Assembly: GCA_037957365.1 (NCBI GenBank)
Contig: JARHVA010001190.1
Span: forward strand, 1,574,001-1,638,000
Direction: 5' to 3'
DNA length: 64,000 nucleotides
DNA from: Torreya grandis
Lineage: Eukaryota > Streptophyta > Pinopsida > Cupressales > Taxaceae
The position numbers and the translations under genes are program-made. Of this stretch, positions 24,845 to 38,649 are shown piece after piece (the stretch's first letter is position 1; the number at the start of each line of letters is the position of its first letter). The notes under the pieces were generated by a model, which ran no database searches, had not been told where the DNA came from, and saw nothing but the letters and a program-made list of their open reading frames with translations.

Positions 24845-25099
24845 TGGAGTAGGATAGAGAGGGAATTAGGAATTTTTAACATCATAGGCACAAGATATTG
24901 GGGTTCTTTGTAACTTTGAAAGTGAAGAGTTTAAGATTTATTCTAAGATAATAATGGTAACCATTATAAGGATACTCTTAGGTTTTTTAAGGGCATGCAT
25001 AAATCTCCTTACATTAATGGAATTTGATAGATCACTTGCTATGAATTTGAAATATAGCTAGTGGATGGATTTTTTACCTTTATTTATAAATCTAGAATT

Positions 25100-26567
25100 G
25101 AATTTGGAGCCCATGATCCTCCTCCACTAGATGGATATATCAATGGTGATGGGATGTTTTTAAAACTATCCAATCAATTCTATATTCCCATTATGTTAAT
25201 TCTTAGTACATGGTAGGCATGTAGACACATAACTTAGAGACTCCTCAACTAACTCCTACTTTCTAACATGTGTCATCCATTTATTGGTCTTCCCATTAGC
25301 AGTCACCACCTAGGCATGGTTCTATACTCTATTTCATTCCCCTAGGGTGGGTGATGTGTCACTTGGGACACATGGTACACCTTGATTTTTATTTGAGTCT
25401 CAATTTTAATTCATTCTAAGATTCCCAGGTCACTAGTGGAAACTATTTCATCTTCTCACTAGATGACATGGTGATTTGCCATTCAGTCAAGTTCTTCTAG
25501 GTTTTGACATATTTGATAGTTCTATAAGACTGGTTGATCTAACTCTAAATGATGTGTAAATTTATCATTCATCTAGGTTATCATGGGATCTAACATCTCT
25601 GATAGGTCTAGGGGACTAGTTACTTTGACTCCAAATAATATGGTGATTTCCCATTCAATTGGGCTCTCCCAAGCTCTGACATTTCTAAAGGTCTAGGGGA
25701 TTGGCCACTTTGATTCTAAATGACATGGATATTTACCATTTAGTTGGGATTTCTTAAGATTTGACATCTTTGATATCTATGGGGGACTAGTCTCTTTAAC
25801 TCCAAATGATTTGGTTATTTCCCATCTAATTGGGCTCTCACAAGCTCTAAGATCTCTAACAGGTCTAGGGGACTAACCACTTTGAATCCAAATGACATGG
25901 TGATTTACCATTTTGTTGGGCTCTCTTAGGCTTTGATATAAATGATAGGTATAGGGGACTAGCCATTTTGACTCTAAATTATGTGGAAATTTCCCATTCA
26001 ACTGGGCTCTCATAGGCTCTAACATCTCTGACAGGTCTAGGGGATTGACCACTCTAACTACAAATGTCATGGTGATTTCACATTCAATCAAGCTTTCCAA
26101 GGTTCTAAAATATCTGATAGGTCTAAGGCAATGATTGCTTTGACTCCAAATGATTTGGTATCTTCACATTTAACCAAGCTCTATGAAGTTCATGAAATGA
26201 CTAAGTAATAAATATGTAAATAAAAAGATATATTAAGCTTACCCATCAGATATGGAGAACTCAATTTGCTAAAAATATTAATGAGTTTTTTGCTCTAGGA
26301 AGGAAACTATACTCTAAGAAATGTAAGTGAAAATAAACCTACAACATGAGTTTCATGATATACTAAAAGATAAGAAACATTACTTAGTTGTTTTAGAGAA
26401 ATTAAAAGAGGTGTGTTATTACTTGAAGAAATTAAGGTGGTGTATATTCTAAAGATTTGAGAAGGCATCATTGATAAGAACAAAAGAAGTAAATCTGAAT
26501 CTTTGGTTCATGTAATTTTTAGAGAGGTGCCCCATTTCATATAAAATGGGGTGTGTTGGCCACAACA
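25100..26567 (-). repeat. Element B right LTR-like block (5' LTR in element sense)
   Basis: Begins on the minus strand at 26567 with the palindromic TGTTGTGGCCAACA, then collinear with the left block through the minisatellite. The inner end is set only approximately. Confidence 0.6.
25463..26190 (-). repeat. 86-bp minisatellite, about 8.5 units (right block)
   Basis: Same unit and same approximate copy number as 14047-14752, with independent substitutions. Confidence 0.85.
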
Positions 26568-26689
26568 AAGTCCATGGTGTCAACGTCTACTAGTCTAGTA
26601 TTCCTAGTTGTGCATCCCTAGCTTATCACTACCCTATATATAATACCTAAGGAATGGGTAGGTTGGATACATATTTTATATCAAACTAC

Positions 26690-27560
26690 TAGGGCACCTT
26701 GTCAATAAAGTGTTTCTCTTCCTAACTACATTAGTTATGTAAATGCCATGTGCACTCATAGGCCACAAGTATAATGGACTCAGCCACTGATTGATCAATC
26801 TTCCCTTTATAAGGCATCACAATATAATATCTTATAATAATATTATCAAATCCATATTTCACATCATTGAAAGGTGCCATATCTATCCACCTAGATGCCT
26901 TAATGGCCCCGACTACACCAACATACACACCTCTCTAGTACAGTGTCATACACTTGTACACCTAACACATTATTAGTATTTGATGGCTGATGGATAGAGC
27001 AACTAAATTTAAGATATTGTAGAAGTCCCTATAAAAAATGTATAACATATCATGTGCCTAATAAATTATCCTAATCATCTCCTCTATACTCATCACTAAA
27101 TTAGTCCAATTGTATAAAAGGTAGTCTTTCCTCTTAGTCCCCACTAGTTGAGAGGTAAATATAATAATAATAGCCTTATAGAGTTTCAATATTATAGTTT
27201 ATTTTTCCCCTCCAACCTAACACTTTTATTAGCATCCACATTAGGTGCATTCTAGTCTTTGAAGTATTCTACCCAACTCTTGGCCTTAGCTTTATTAGCA
27301 TCCTCCCTAAGAGTCAATACCATGCATGTAGTCAATAGAACATGAATCCCATATATACATATGAGAGTGATATTACACCCTTGGATCTTGAAGGAAAAAT
27401 AAAGTGTTTTAGTTAGTGTCCCAATAGGTGATTAGGTCATATAATATCCTACTCACTAGGGAAATAATCCCCACTAATGCGATGACGAATATGCCATATC
27501 TATCAAAAAGGCCAATTCATCTACCATAATTAGTCTTAAAACCCTCAAAATTTAATCCCA
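26690..27560 (-). pseudogene. unrecognised coding remnant, possibly plant-mobile-domain-like
   Basis: Reading the minus strand through frame changes gives IALVGIISLVSRILYDLITYWDTN, TLYFSFKIQGCNITL, VLTLREDANKAKAKSWVEYF, an interval, then VGVVGAIKASRWIDMAPFNDVKYGFDN and YKGKIDQSVAESIILVAYECTWHLHN (open frame 26928-26731). The 'YWDT..TLYF.FkiqGCNITLt' piece has the flavour of plant mobile domains ('W...T.tFhlp.GEmtiTL.Dv'), which ride with retrotransposons and MULEs. This is a pattern impression, not a match I can confirm. It lies outside the right end of element B. Confidence 0.3.
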
Positions 27561-30500
27561 CTCCTTAGTTCTAATCCATTATATGTAAATGCCTTTCAAA
27601 TAAAAAAACAATCTGAATCAATCATTTAGACTTTAAAATCCTATAATAAGACTCCAAACAACATTTTGGCAAAACTGTCAGTTCATGTAAGCTATAGTTA
27701 TGAAACTACTACAATAAATTGTAAAACCAAAAATCTTTATATACTAGAAATTACATAATCACTATGATGGTTATTAGACTATTTCACATGACATATGGCT
27801 GTTATGGCAATTATGTAACTTCCCACATGGAAGTGTAAATACTAGTCTAAAAAGACTAGTGGTTTTACCCAAAGGCTATTAGGGTTTACTATCATGAGCT
27901 CATTTCCTAAAATATTTAAAATTACTCAAAATATCAAAAAAAAACATTTTCATAGCATATGCACTGCTAAAAGTCTCCCATGCATTTTTTTATATAAATT
28001 ATTGACCCTAACATGCATTTGAAAATAAAAATCAATCTAGGGATATGGCACAAAAATTGAGATTACCTATGTTTGCACATCACTGGTACCCATTACATCC
28101 TCATATTTTACTCTTTAATTTGACTACACTCTCATGTGATTCCATCACATGGATCTCAAAGCCCAATTTTCTCAAACTCCCAATACACAAATGACTTCAA
28201 AACTTGTTATGTCTTTCAAAAATTTGTTCAATTTTCTAGATGTTATATTTGAAAAGTCTCTATTTTATAAAAAATACTTAAAAACTATATTTTTCACATA
28301 TTATGATGAATTCATGAGTTTTAAAACTTGAAATAACATTATACATGCTCAAATGCAAAAAATTATAGTGTTCAATTCTCATAATTTTATTACAAAACAT
28401 GCCATTTTTTCCATTTCAGTCTTGGAGGTTGACATCACCTCATATAACACTACACTCAATCCCCTGACAAGATGGTTCAAGTAATATTTTCATCCTTGTG
28501 TAAATTTTAAGTAATGTTTTTCATGTTTTAAATAGTTAGTATATTTTCTACTTTCATTGTAGAATTACACTTGATTTTCATTTCTTTATTGTAGATCACA
28601 AGGTGTCTTAGTTAGCTTCATTATGTTGCATATGTAAGTAAGGTAAGTTTTATAACCCTCATTTTCCTTTAATTACACCAATACTTGGGAAAACTACCCT
28701 CTACAGCTCATGATGAAGTGTCTCCTAGAGATGGTAATATATACACACCTAAATTTTGCATGGTACAATATTTGGTGAAATCTAATGATGATGCAAAGAT
28801 ATTCAATAAGATATTCTTAGACATAGTCTTTTCCACCCTTTATACCTTTTGATTTCTTTATTTGCCTTATTGATTTTTCAAATTATAATTGTTTTCTAAG
28901 TTTTTTCATAGTGATAAATATTCCAATGGTATAGTGAAACCATTATGTCAATTACAAAACTACCGTGATGGATTATGCTACTTCCATTGTAATTTTTAAA
29001 ACTACCTCAATGGTCGCATAACTGCTCTAGTAGTTTCACTAATCGTTCATGATGTTGCACAAATTCAACCTCTATAGAGAGGCATTTTTTCCATTAATTC
29101 ATGTGTTTTTAAACTAATTCCCAAGACACATGTTTTGAATGATTTTAGCCATAATTTTTATCCTTTTCTATTGATTTCATCTTTCTAATGTCATATTCAT
29201 GCTCAAGTTAGTTATAACTACCTCTTGAAAGTTAAATCTAATAAGCTCTCAATCAATATTTAGTTATATTCTACATGCACACTCTTTTCCTTCCTAACAA
29301 GTAACACCATTTTTATTTAATTTTAGATCTAAAAATTATATCAAATATTAGAGCATAAAAAATTTAGAGAGCCACACTTTGCCTTATATTATTTATGAAT
29401 AACTTAACCTAAGTTTCATAGTAATCTTCTAGTCACCCTTGTAAATTAGAGGAATAAACCAATGATCTATCAACAAAATACTATGTTATTTGTGAGTAAC
29501 TAACCATTATTTAGATGTCTCTTTATTTAGTTTGAAATTTTATTTTTTTCTCTTTGTGTTTCCTTTTGTTGGAGAGTTCTTGGATCACTTATTTAGAAAT
29601 ATGCATGGAGCTATCAGCTTGAGGATAAACTGATCTTACCAAAATTTTATTCTCCATTTATCCTCTACTTTAGCTAAGATGAATATTTTAGTTTTATTTC
29701 TTGTTATTAGTTTTTTTATTATATCATATTTTTGTTTCATTATATTAATTTGCATTCAAAAATATTAATCCATAAAAGTTTTGAAAATAAATCAACTCTC
29801 CCTTCTCTCTTTACATTGAAAAACTATTTAATCATTCTAGTTGAATCAATACCTAGTAGATTTAAAAGAAAAGTAGCTTTCATATCAGATTAGGTACATA
29901 TGTAAAATTTTAATTTAGTTACATCCAAAAACTTAATAACTTTTAGTTTTTATAGCATACAATCTCACACACACAAAAAAAATCAACTTGTATACAAAAC
30001 TAGAGAAACTAAAAAAGAAAAATTACATATAAAATCATTTTATTGCCTTGAATGTTAATAAAATTCATTAAAAAACATATATCATATGAAAAAATAATAA
30101 TTATTTTAGTTGCATATCAATTATATTTTCATACAATAATAAAAAATAAAAAACACTTGTTTATAGTTTTGCATGCACAAACTAGATCGTAGAACTTAGA
30201 AATTTCATTACATATATACAAGTCTTAAATTGTAGATTTAGATTTCCATTACATATCTAGGATATAATTAATAAAATATAATCTCACTTAATATATACAA
30301 AAACACCAAAGTAAAAATATTCATTATAACAAACATATAAAAATAATTTGTGCTCTTTAAATTAGAAAAAATAAAAATAATACACAATTGAATTGTTTAG
30401 TTTAAATTCAGTTTTGATTAGCATTACATTCATAAAAATTATATAAAAGAACAAAAATTAAATATTTTATTTCCTTTGATTTCATTACTTTAGTTTCTAG

Positions 30501-32690
30501 CAGTAGTATAGTTTTATTTTAATTTCATAAATCTTTATTGTAAACATAAAAAAAACCAACAAGGTCTTATTCTAACATGAATAAGCCCAACAAAACCTTA
30601 CTAAACATAAATATCAGTTATTAAATTAACAACTAATCATTATAAAAATAAAATCTATAAAATTAACAACTAATCATTAAAAAATAAAATAAAATCAATA
30701 ACACAACAAGCCTAAACAAAGAAACAAATGCTTTAAAATACAAAATAAACATTTTCCTCAGTCTTGAATGATGATTATAGAACAAGATTATTTACATAGA
30801 GTATGAACATTTCGAATAGTGTCAAACCCTATTGTTAGGATCATTCAATACACCAACTCAGGCTTGCTTAGTTTGTCAAGCCTCTCCTTAAATGAGGCTT
30901 GCAGGGTCTTCCCAAGGTCTATTGTTACTAGGTCACAACATATTGGGTGTCCCAGTTGGTCTATGTGGAACTGTTCTAATTCAAGGGGCCTTTGTTGGTT
31001 CTAAAGTTTCTAATGTTGTCTTAGACTCTAAAAATTTGGAGGAGAACACAAATTTGTTTATTCCATTGACATAAATTTTGATCATGTTTTAGGGAATGCT
31101 AATGACAATGCATTTCCATGTTTTGCCTAAGTGATAAAGTCAATGTTTTGGGTGTTTTATGATAACATGAATGTGATTGATTTTAAATTTATTTAATTAC
31201 ATCCTAAACATTCAAAAGTGAAATAATGAAATAGTAATGAAGTGAATAAAATAATCTAAATAAACGTGCACAAACAAATTATATCCAAATTCAATCAAGC
31301 CCCATATCAATAATTTTAATAAAGAAAGTAAAATAAAGGTGGAAAATGAGATAAAATCCTGATATAATGGAGATAAATTCAAATATTTTGATAAGATAAA
31401 CTCCAAAAATTGGTATCTCACTTGATTAACATGTGCAAAATCATAAACAGAGCTAATGCAAATGCCTAATGGGAACCAAAGATGAAAGAAGTGACCACAA
31501 ACACCAATCACATGCATAGATTTTAATCAAAACTCCATAGTCTTCTATTAATTAAAACATATGTTTCGTTAATCAAATTGGGTCCATCATGATTAATCGA
31601 TTTCAAAATTTCTAACATAATTGGTAGGGTATCAAGTTGATGGATATAAATTGTAATAAAAAATAAAAAATCACATGAAAATTAATGGTTGGTTAAATAT
31701 TTCTCTAGAGAATAACAAAGAGTCAACCCTTTTAATGGCAACAAACTACCGATATAGTCAATCTATGCTCCAAAGAGGAATGACATTTCCTTAAAAAAGT
31801 AGTTACAAAATTAATTGCATTCAAAAAAAATCTTTTCATCCAAAATGTTATGCTTCACTTCACCTTTGTCCTATAAAAAGATAAAACATGGGTTAAAATT
31901 TGTAATTAAAAATTATTTTCAATAAAAGATAAAGATATAATGCAAATAAATTTTACCACAATAAAAAATTTCAAACATTTTATAACCAAAATGTCTAGGA
32001 TAGAATGATATTTTCTCATCATAGATAATTTTAAAAACTAATAGACAAAGCTCAAGATATTGACAAAAAATAACTTGTGATGAAAATGGCCTCTCAGACT
32101 TAATCGAGCTTCTCAAAGGCACATACATGACTTTTTGAAAAAATATAATCCCAATTTTATTCGAGATTTAAAATACCAAATTGAATTGGGGTGTGCTCAA
32201 AGTTAAGTACTAAATCTAATAAGCATTAAAATTCTTAAATAACAAAGTATTTCAATGTTAGGGCCCCTCAAGACATAATTGGGCCTAGGACCATCAATTA
32301 GATCTATCAAATTCTACTTGGAGGCTTCATTATTGTGTTCGAGCTTTAGTGGATGCATATAATGGTCTAAGGTTTATAAAAAGATAATATATCCAACCAA
32401 GATATAATTCCTCATTAAAAAATATGATGTGGGTGGAGGACCAAAATCTTGATGACCTAGTTGGGGCTCAGGCCCTAATTAATATTTAATGACCATGGGA
32501 ACAAGTCCACAACCTTGTTAGGTACTATTACCTAATTAATAACAGATTGGGCTTGAGCCTCACTAACATACCTAGGCAATGTTTAAACTTAGGCCACCAA
32601 AGAACTTGTAAAGTGGAAACTCATTCCAAAGATCACAAGACCTATGAGGGAAAAAATGTAATTAGCACTAGGCTTCATCAAAACAAAATG
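27561..32690. other. very AT-rich non-coding DNA, nothing recognised
   Basis: From about 28500 to 30800 the sequence is extremely A/T rich. A short direct duplication (AATTAACAACTAATCATT) occurs at 30624 and 30661. The 101-residue minus frame at 31517-31212 is hydrophobic from base composition and is not supported as a gene. Confidence 0.5.
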
Positions 32691-32694
32691 TCAA

Positions 32695-33065
32695 GACCTA
32701 ATCAGGTTAGCAAGCCTGATTAGATACATAGACCAATGATGAACACCTAAACCTAATCAAACTTTAAATTATATTTAGGTCTAGGATACTTAGACAAAAT
32801 TGACAAATACCAAATTAGATAAAATAGTCTAATTATCACTAAATAAGATAAATTTAAACCTTGAAGACCTAATCAAGGATTGAAATCTTGATTAGGTCTG
32901 TAAAATTAAATTTTTTAAACACCTATAACATACCCAATTTAGGATCTATTATAGATTTAAAAACACCTAATCTTATAAAATAGGTTGAATAACATTGAAA
33001 AATATAAATTTAAACCTTAAATCCCTATTCAGGGATTGAATTCTTGATTATGTTTACAAACTTGA
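32695..33065 (+). repeat. degenerate repeat array, about 156-170 bp period, each unit with an inverted-repeat core
   Basis: Unit cores: CTAATCAGG...CCTGATTAG (32698-32723), AGACCTAATCAAG...CTTGATTAGGTCT (32865-32899, a perfect 13-bp inverted repeat with a 9-nt loop), and a decayed third at about 33020-33050. Flanks such as AAATTTAAACCTT recur 156 bp apart (32850 and 33006). Confidence 0.6.
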
Positions 33066-33720
33066 TTGTTTTTTAACACCTACAACAAACCTAATTGGGG
33101 AAATGGAAAATATTTTTTGAGATTCATCTAAGTGCCAAAAGTACATCCATAATTTGTTTTTAGACCCAGTGTAAAATATAAATTTTTCTCGCAAGAGCTT
33201 GGTCATCTCAACATGATAGGTTTCAGAAGATGATTTGGAACACAATCAAAATGACCCCTAGACCAACTCAAGAGAGATAAGTTAACAATATTTTTAAAAG
33301 AAAATTATAAATTCAAGATTCTACTCTCATGTTAAGTATTTTGTATGAAGTTTTCTTGCACATGCGTGACCTTTCTAATGGAGGTGGTTTTAGGACCTGA
33401 CTTAGCATGAAAACTAAGATGACCCATTGAGGTAACTTGAGAGTGATGAGACCAACTAGCCATGAGTGTAATAAGGAGTGTAGTAATAGGACAAAAAATG
33501 GTTTCCATGATTCTTGAGTAATTATATCATGTTGTGAAAGCAAAAACAAATGGTGACTCTACTATAAAATACTCCTAAGTATTTTGAAACTAGATAAATA
33601 TGTGTAAAGACCCAAAATATCTAGTTGAGATAACACATGGAACATGAATGGATAATTGACTTATTGTGTGAAAATGAGTTAATTACCACTTCATGGAAAC
33701 CATAAGAATTAACTATTATG

Positions 33721-33890
33721 GCTCCATAGCCCTGATAAAAATGTCTCTAATCCACTTGCCTAGATATGGTTCCACTATAAGATAAACATCCATAGCCCTG
33801 ATAGAGATGTCTCTGATCCCACTCAAAGCCTTATTCTACTTCTAATCAGGCATCCATAGCTATAATAGAGGTTGTCTAAATCACCTATAA
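33721..33890 (+). repeat. three tandem units of about 64 bp
   Basis: Units begin near 33724, 33789 and 33850 with CCATAGCCCTGATARAGATG or a diverged form. Non-coding. Confidence 0.6.
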
Positions 33891-35284
33891 TTTGATTTTT
33901 TCAAAAATTGATTTTTATTTTTTATTCTATTTTCTCTTCATTTCTTTATTTTTAAACCTATTTAATTTATGAAAAGTTTTCTTAATAAACTATCATCTTA
34001 TGATTTATACCTTACTAACACCTAGAAATTCCCAAACAATGGTGCCAAAAATGATGGGGTTATCAATCCTATCATTTAATCATTGAGTTCAATTGATATC
34101 ATATCAACCAAGGTTGGTTGTTATAACCCCACTAGGCTAACTAAAATTCAAACAATTTTTTATTTAATCACATAGATTACTAATAAAATAATCTATAATT
34201 ATTTAAATAATCACTGTTTAACTGCTAAATGTATCTAAGCAATAAATGCATTAATATATTAACTCACTGGCTAATAAATTGATCCATCTATTTTTCAAAC
34301 AATCTAATTAGATTTCAAGATAAATATCTCTTAATAAAAGTATATTAGAAAGAATCAAGTACAACACATACTAGTACAATCCACATTTCATTCATATATA
34401 AGCTCACATCTATTGCTTTTATAATTTCATAATGATTTACAAATTACACAACCATTATTTTGATGAATATCCATTAATAATAATTTAAAATATGTTACAT
34501 TTTAATACAAATCTAAATATAAACAATACAATATGTACAATAGTACAAATGAGCTTCTCAAACAACTTCATGATTCATAAACATAGTTTGAGTATAATCC
34601 CAGAGGTTGAATTAGTTGACATAGGGAGACCATCATTGAAGTGTTTTACTTCCAACCACATACCAATAGTCTTCCTCACATCTCCCCATTGGGGGTGGCC
34701 CTACCCTTCATAGAGGGGTAGATAAAAATAGTGTGGATATCAATTAATCAATTAGAACTCATGTGTGTACTATCACTATTACATGCAACATTCAAACAGA
34801 CCATGGAATCCAATCCTCCATCTAAATGATATCAACATACACATATAAATTAGAAGACATTGAAATGAAAATGTTTCAAATATAATGTTACTTTGACCAA
34901 ATTTTTCATATAAATTAGATCTAAAAATCTGAGTCAATTCCACTCACACACAACTCTCTGCTAATGAATCATGACTATTACATGATAGTAGTGGATAGGT
35001 ATATGATTTACCCATTGGCATACTCATATAACTAGCTCTTTTTATCCAAATATAATTTATTACTTCTCATATTGAGATTTAAATCAAAATAATTCAAACT
35101 TTAGCATATACTCAATCTAAAAAATATTATATGATACAATCAAACATTAATCAATAATATCATCACTAAGTGACAACATATATTTATCAAAGGAATTGCA
35201 TTCCAAAATAGATATGTACAGTATACTAGAACAAGAATCAAGTCAATCTAAGTCACTTTTCTAAACATTAATTCCAATCACAAC

Positions 35285-35418
<134 letters not shown>

Positions 35419-36551
35419 TAATATAATTTAATCAACATTATAACTCCTAAAAATAAATTAAAATCAGATTTAAGTCAATAACTTCCTTTATACAATTCTT
35501 CCCTTATTCCTTTATGATCAATTGCATAATATAATCTCCTCATTAAAAGGTTACATTATTATAATATTACATAAATTATATTTTCCTTATGGATCATATG
35601 GGATTAAGAGCCATTAAAAATACTACATTATTTAATGATGTATATATATATAAGATACATTTAGTTGATCATTAAATTCATTATACTTATTAACTATCAA
35701 GTTTCTTAATACATAGTCTTCTTGTAACCCAAACTCATAATTTTATTTCCTATTATAACCTTCAACCCATTACTACTTAGATAAGAGAGACGATTTTGTA
35801 CTTGACTTTGATACTTTAGTCTACATGAAATAATGAGCTCTCCATATTAATACATAAAATAATATGTATTCTTACATTCTGTTATGCATATCTTCAAACT
35901 AAATATTTAATTATATACATATTTTCAAACTTCCTCATGTTAAAATATATTATACAAGTCTGCCAACATTCACCAAACTTTTAGTTGTCAATGATAAAAA
36001 AGAAATGAAGGCATAGGTTAGAAAGTCTTAATATTAAATGACTACATTTTAGTTCACATACAGTTGGGTATGCTCAACATAGTTTGAACATAACAATATA
36101 TAGCTTGTGTTTATATCCCAACATTACCTCATGTAACCTACAGTTACATATACAAGTATACTTGTTTAGTTTTATTTGGCATAGTTCGTTATACCCAAAT
36201 TATCGACCCGTTTATGTATTCACCATGAATTTCCTCATATAATGGATCCATGTATAGATCTTCTATTTACTTATTTGAACATATATGTATATGTGTGTCT
36301 ATATATATATGAATATATAAACAAATATAAAATTGTTTGCATATATATACATATATATGTACAACAAGTATTCTTATAAATTTTACACATCATAATAAAT
36401 CAACCCTATAACCCAGGTCATGTTAAATTAAGTAAACTAAGATCCAAATATATATACCGGTTATAAAACTCATATTTCAAATCAATACCTATAGATATAT
36501 AATTTTTCTACAAGTCTGTCACATATTTACATATGGTCATATAAAGAGTAT

Positions 36552-36697
<146 letters not shown>

Positions 36698-38649
36698 TGG
36701 TGTATATGTATATTCATAAAAGCATTTGGAGATATTAAATAGACACAACCATAGTTTCAAAAATATTTACTCAAAATTTAAATCCTCTTTTATTCATTTT
36801 CAGAAAACCTTTAAAAACCAATTTATACAAGTATATAAGGATTGTAACCATTTAAAGTAAACCCCTTAGCTGGTAATAACTCGAGGGTATCAAAGTGGGA
36901 GAAATAGACTCCATTCAATTCAAAGCCTTAATAATCAATAACAAAACTCAAAAATCAACATAGGTCAGATCCTCATTTTATATGGTTTGTGCCTCAGATC
37001 TATCGTCTTGAGGAAGGAACTAAGTTCCATCCTCAAGTCTATAGACCTATTATATTAGGGTTTAGAGTAAGAGTTTTTACTTAAACCTATCATATCACAA
37101 ATTCAATGAATTACATAAAATCCAAAATAGAACACACTTTATTTTTACTTTTTCTTTCCACTTAAATATATCAACAAAGAAAGGAAAACTGACCTAGCTA
37201 CAATGGGTTATGTTGTTCAATAGGTGAAATGATAGATCCTCTTTTCCATCAAAAATGTTGATCTTTCTTCTCCTTATCTTTCATGTCCCTTCTCCATCCA
37301 TTCCTTATATTTCTTATCCCTTTTCCATTGTCCATGGAATTCCTACATGACCTTGAATATATCCTACTATTCTATCAATTCTCTATTCCCCAATTTAATT
37401 CATAAATGTTTAACTTATTCATGCTTACAATTAGCTTGTAGTCTTTCCTCCATACACTTACATGGTGGCACACCAAAACCCTCATCTCTTCCAAATGCCA
37501 ATTCAACACTCGTGATGATTGCTATAACAAAATAACCCTAATATTTCCTTTAACTTTTTAATTTTAAGCATATGAATATGCAAAAACATCATAATATTAA
37601 ATCAAAAAAATTACAAAATAAGATAATTTTATTATCTTGAAACTACATAAGATGCCATTGGATATAACAACCAACTCAATATCAAAATTTTGGAGTTTAT
37701 TTAATCAATTTGATTTTTGGTATTTTACCTCTTTTTTACCCTTATGCATTGTCACCAACATGGTGAAAATGATAACTAAATAAATATAGTCAAGCAACTA
37801 AGAGATAATTTCCATTTAAACTTCTAATAACCAGAAACATAGTCAAGATTATAAAAGCTAAGTTAAATGAGATCAATTAAGTAACCTAACATAGTCAATA
37901 ACTTTCCTATGTTATATCATAAAAATCATAATGTGTATAACTAATGAGATGTATGAGAAATCCAACTAGATCAACACACTCATACCTTTATCAAATATAA
38001 TGCAGTGAAGATCAACAAACCATAGTATATATTTAACATACATGTGAAAATCAAGACTTGTTACAAAATCAAAGCAAACAAGACTCATTTTTACCAAATA
38101 ACCAATGCAAGTAGTATTTATTTCATTCAATCACCAGATGTGATATGTTCAAGTTTAAAATAATAATTTTAACCCTCAAAGTAGGTATTTGTACCCCACT
38201 TCTGATGATACTCTCCTTATGTATTTACCAATGAGGGAAGAACAATCATGTAACCACCTTAATCAAATAAATAGGTAGTTAGTATACAATTAGAATAATC
38301 ATGAACAAATAACCATCAATAAATTGTTGAATATTAAAAATCTATAAATGAAATCAATCATTATGATCATAAGTCATAATATAACATACGTAATAACTAT
38401 CCATCAAGATATTGATCATGAAAATAAACCATATAATTGTCACCCATACAAAATATGTATATCCAACTCATATACAATCAGAACTATAAATTAGTAATCT
38501 CATAATCCAATATTAATGATTAAGTAGTTTGTATAGGAAATTATATGTGACATTATTCAACCCTAAAATAGGTCATCATCCTAATGACATTTATTTCTAA
38601 TAAAAATTATAAAAATAAAAAGAATGTTCAACAAACATTAAATTAATGT

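Larger units (their letters stand above)
12505..26567 (-). mobile_element. Element B: decayed Tat-like Ty3/gypsy retrotransposon with duplicated LTR-ORF1 block
   Basis: Read on the minus strand from 26567: an LTR-like block with an 86-bp minisatellite, a leader, ORF1 (24844-23412), a Pro/Ser-rich and gag-like region (about 23400-20100), protease (about 19990), archaeal-type RNase H (19320-19070), RT (18540-17870), RNase H (17783-17261), integrase (about 17050-16150), about 1.2 kb of non-coding DNA, then a second LTR-like block from 14972 followed again by ORF1 (13438-12512). The RT-RNase H-integrase order marks Ty3/gypsy; the extra RNase H points to the Tat lineage. All domains carry stops. 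The layout is either two LTRs of over 2.4 kb that include part of ORF1, or a tandem LTR-interior-LTR-interior array from unequal recombination with the second unit truncated. I found no convincing primer binding site for B. Confidence 0.75.

Noticed and set aside
30819..31074. Two overlapping 60-residue plus-strand frames with Ser-rich text
   Set aside because: Overlapping short frames without a recognisable domain; neither is supported over the other.
31212..31517. 101-residue hydrophobic minus-strand frame
   Set aside because: AT-rich composition gives Phe, Leu and Ile by chance; no domain, no neighbours and no second copy.
32695..33065. CRISPR-like array
   Set aside because: Only three diverged units about 160 bp apart with hairpin cores; no regular short spacers, and the context is a plant nuclear genome.
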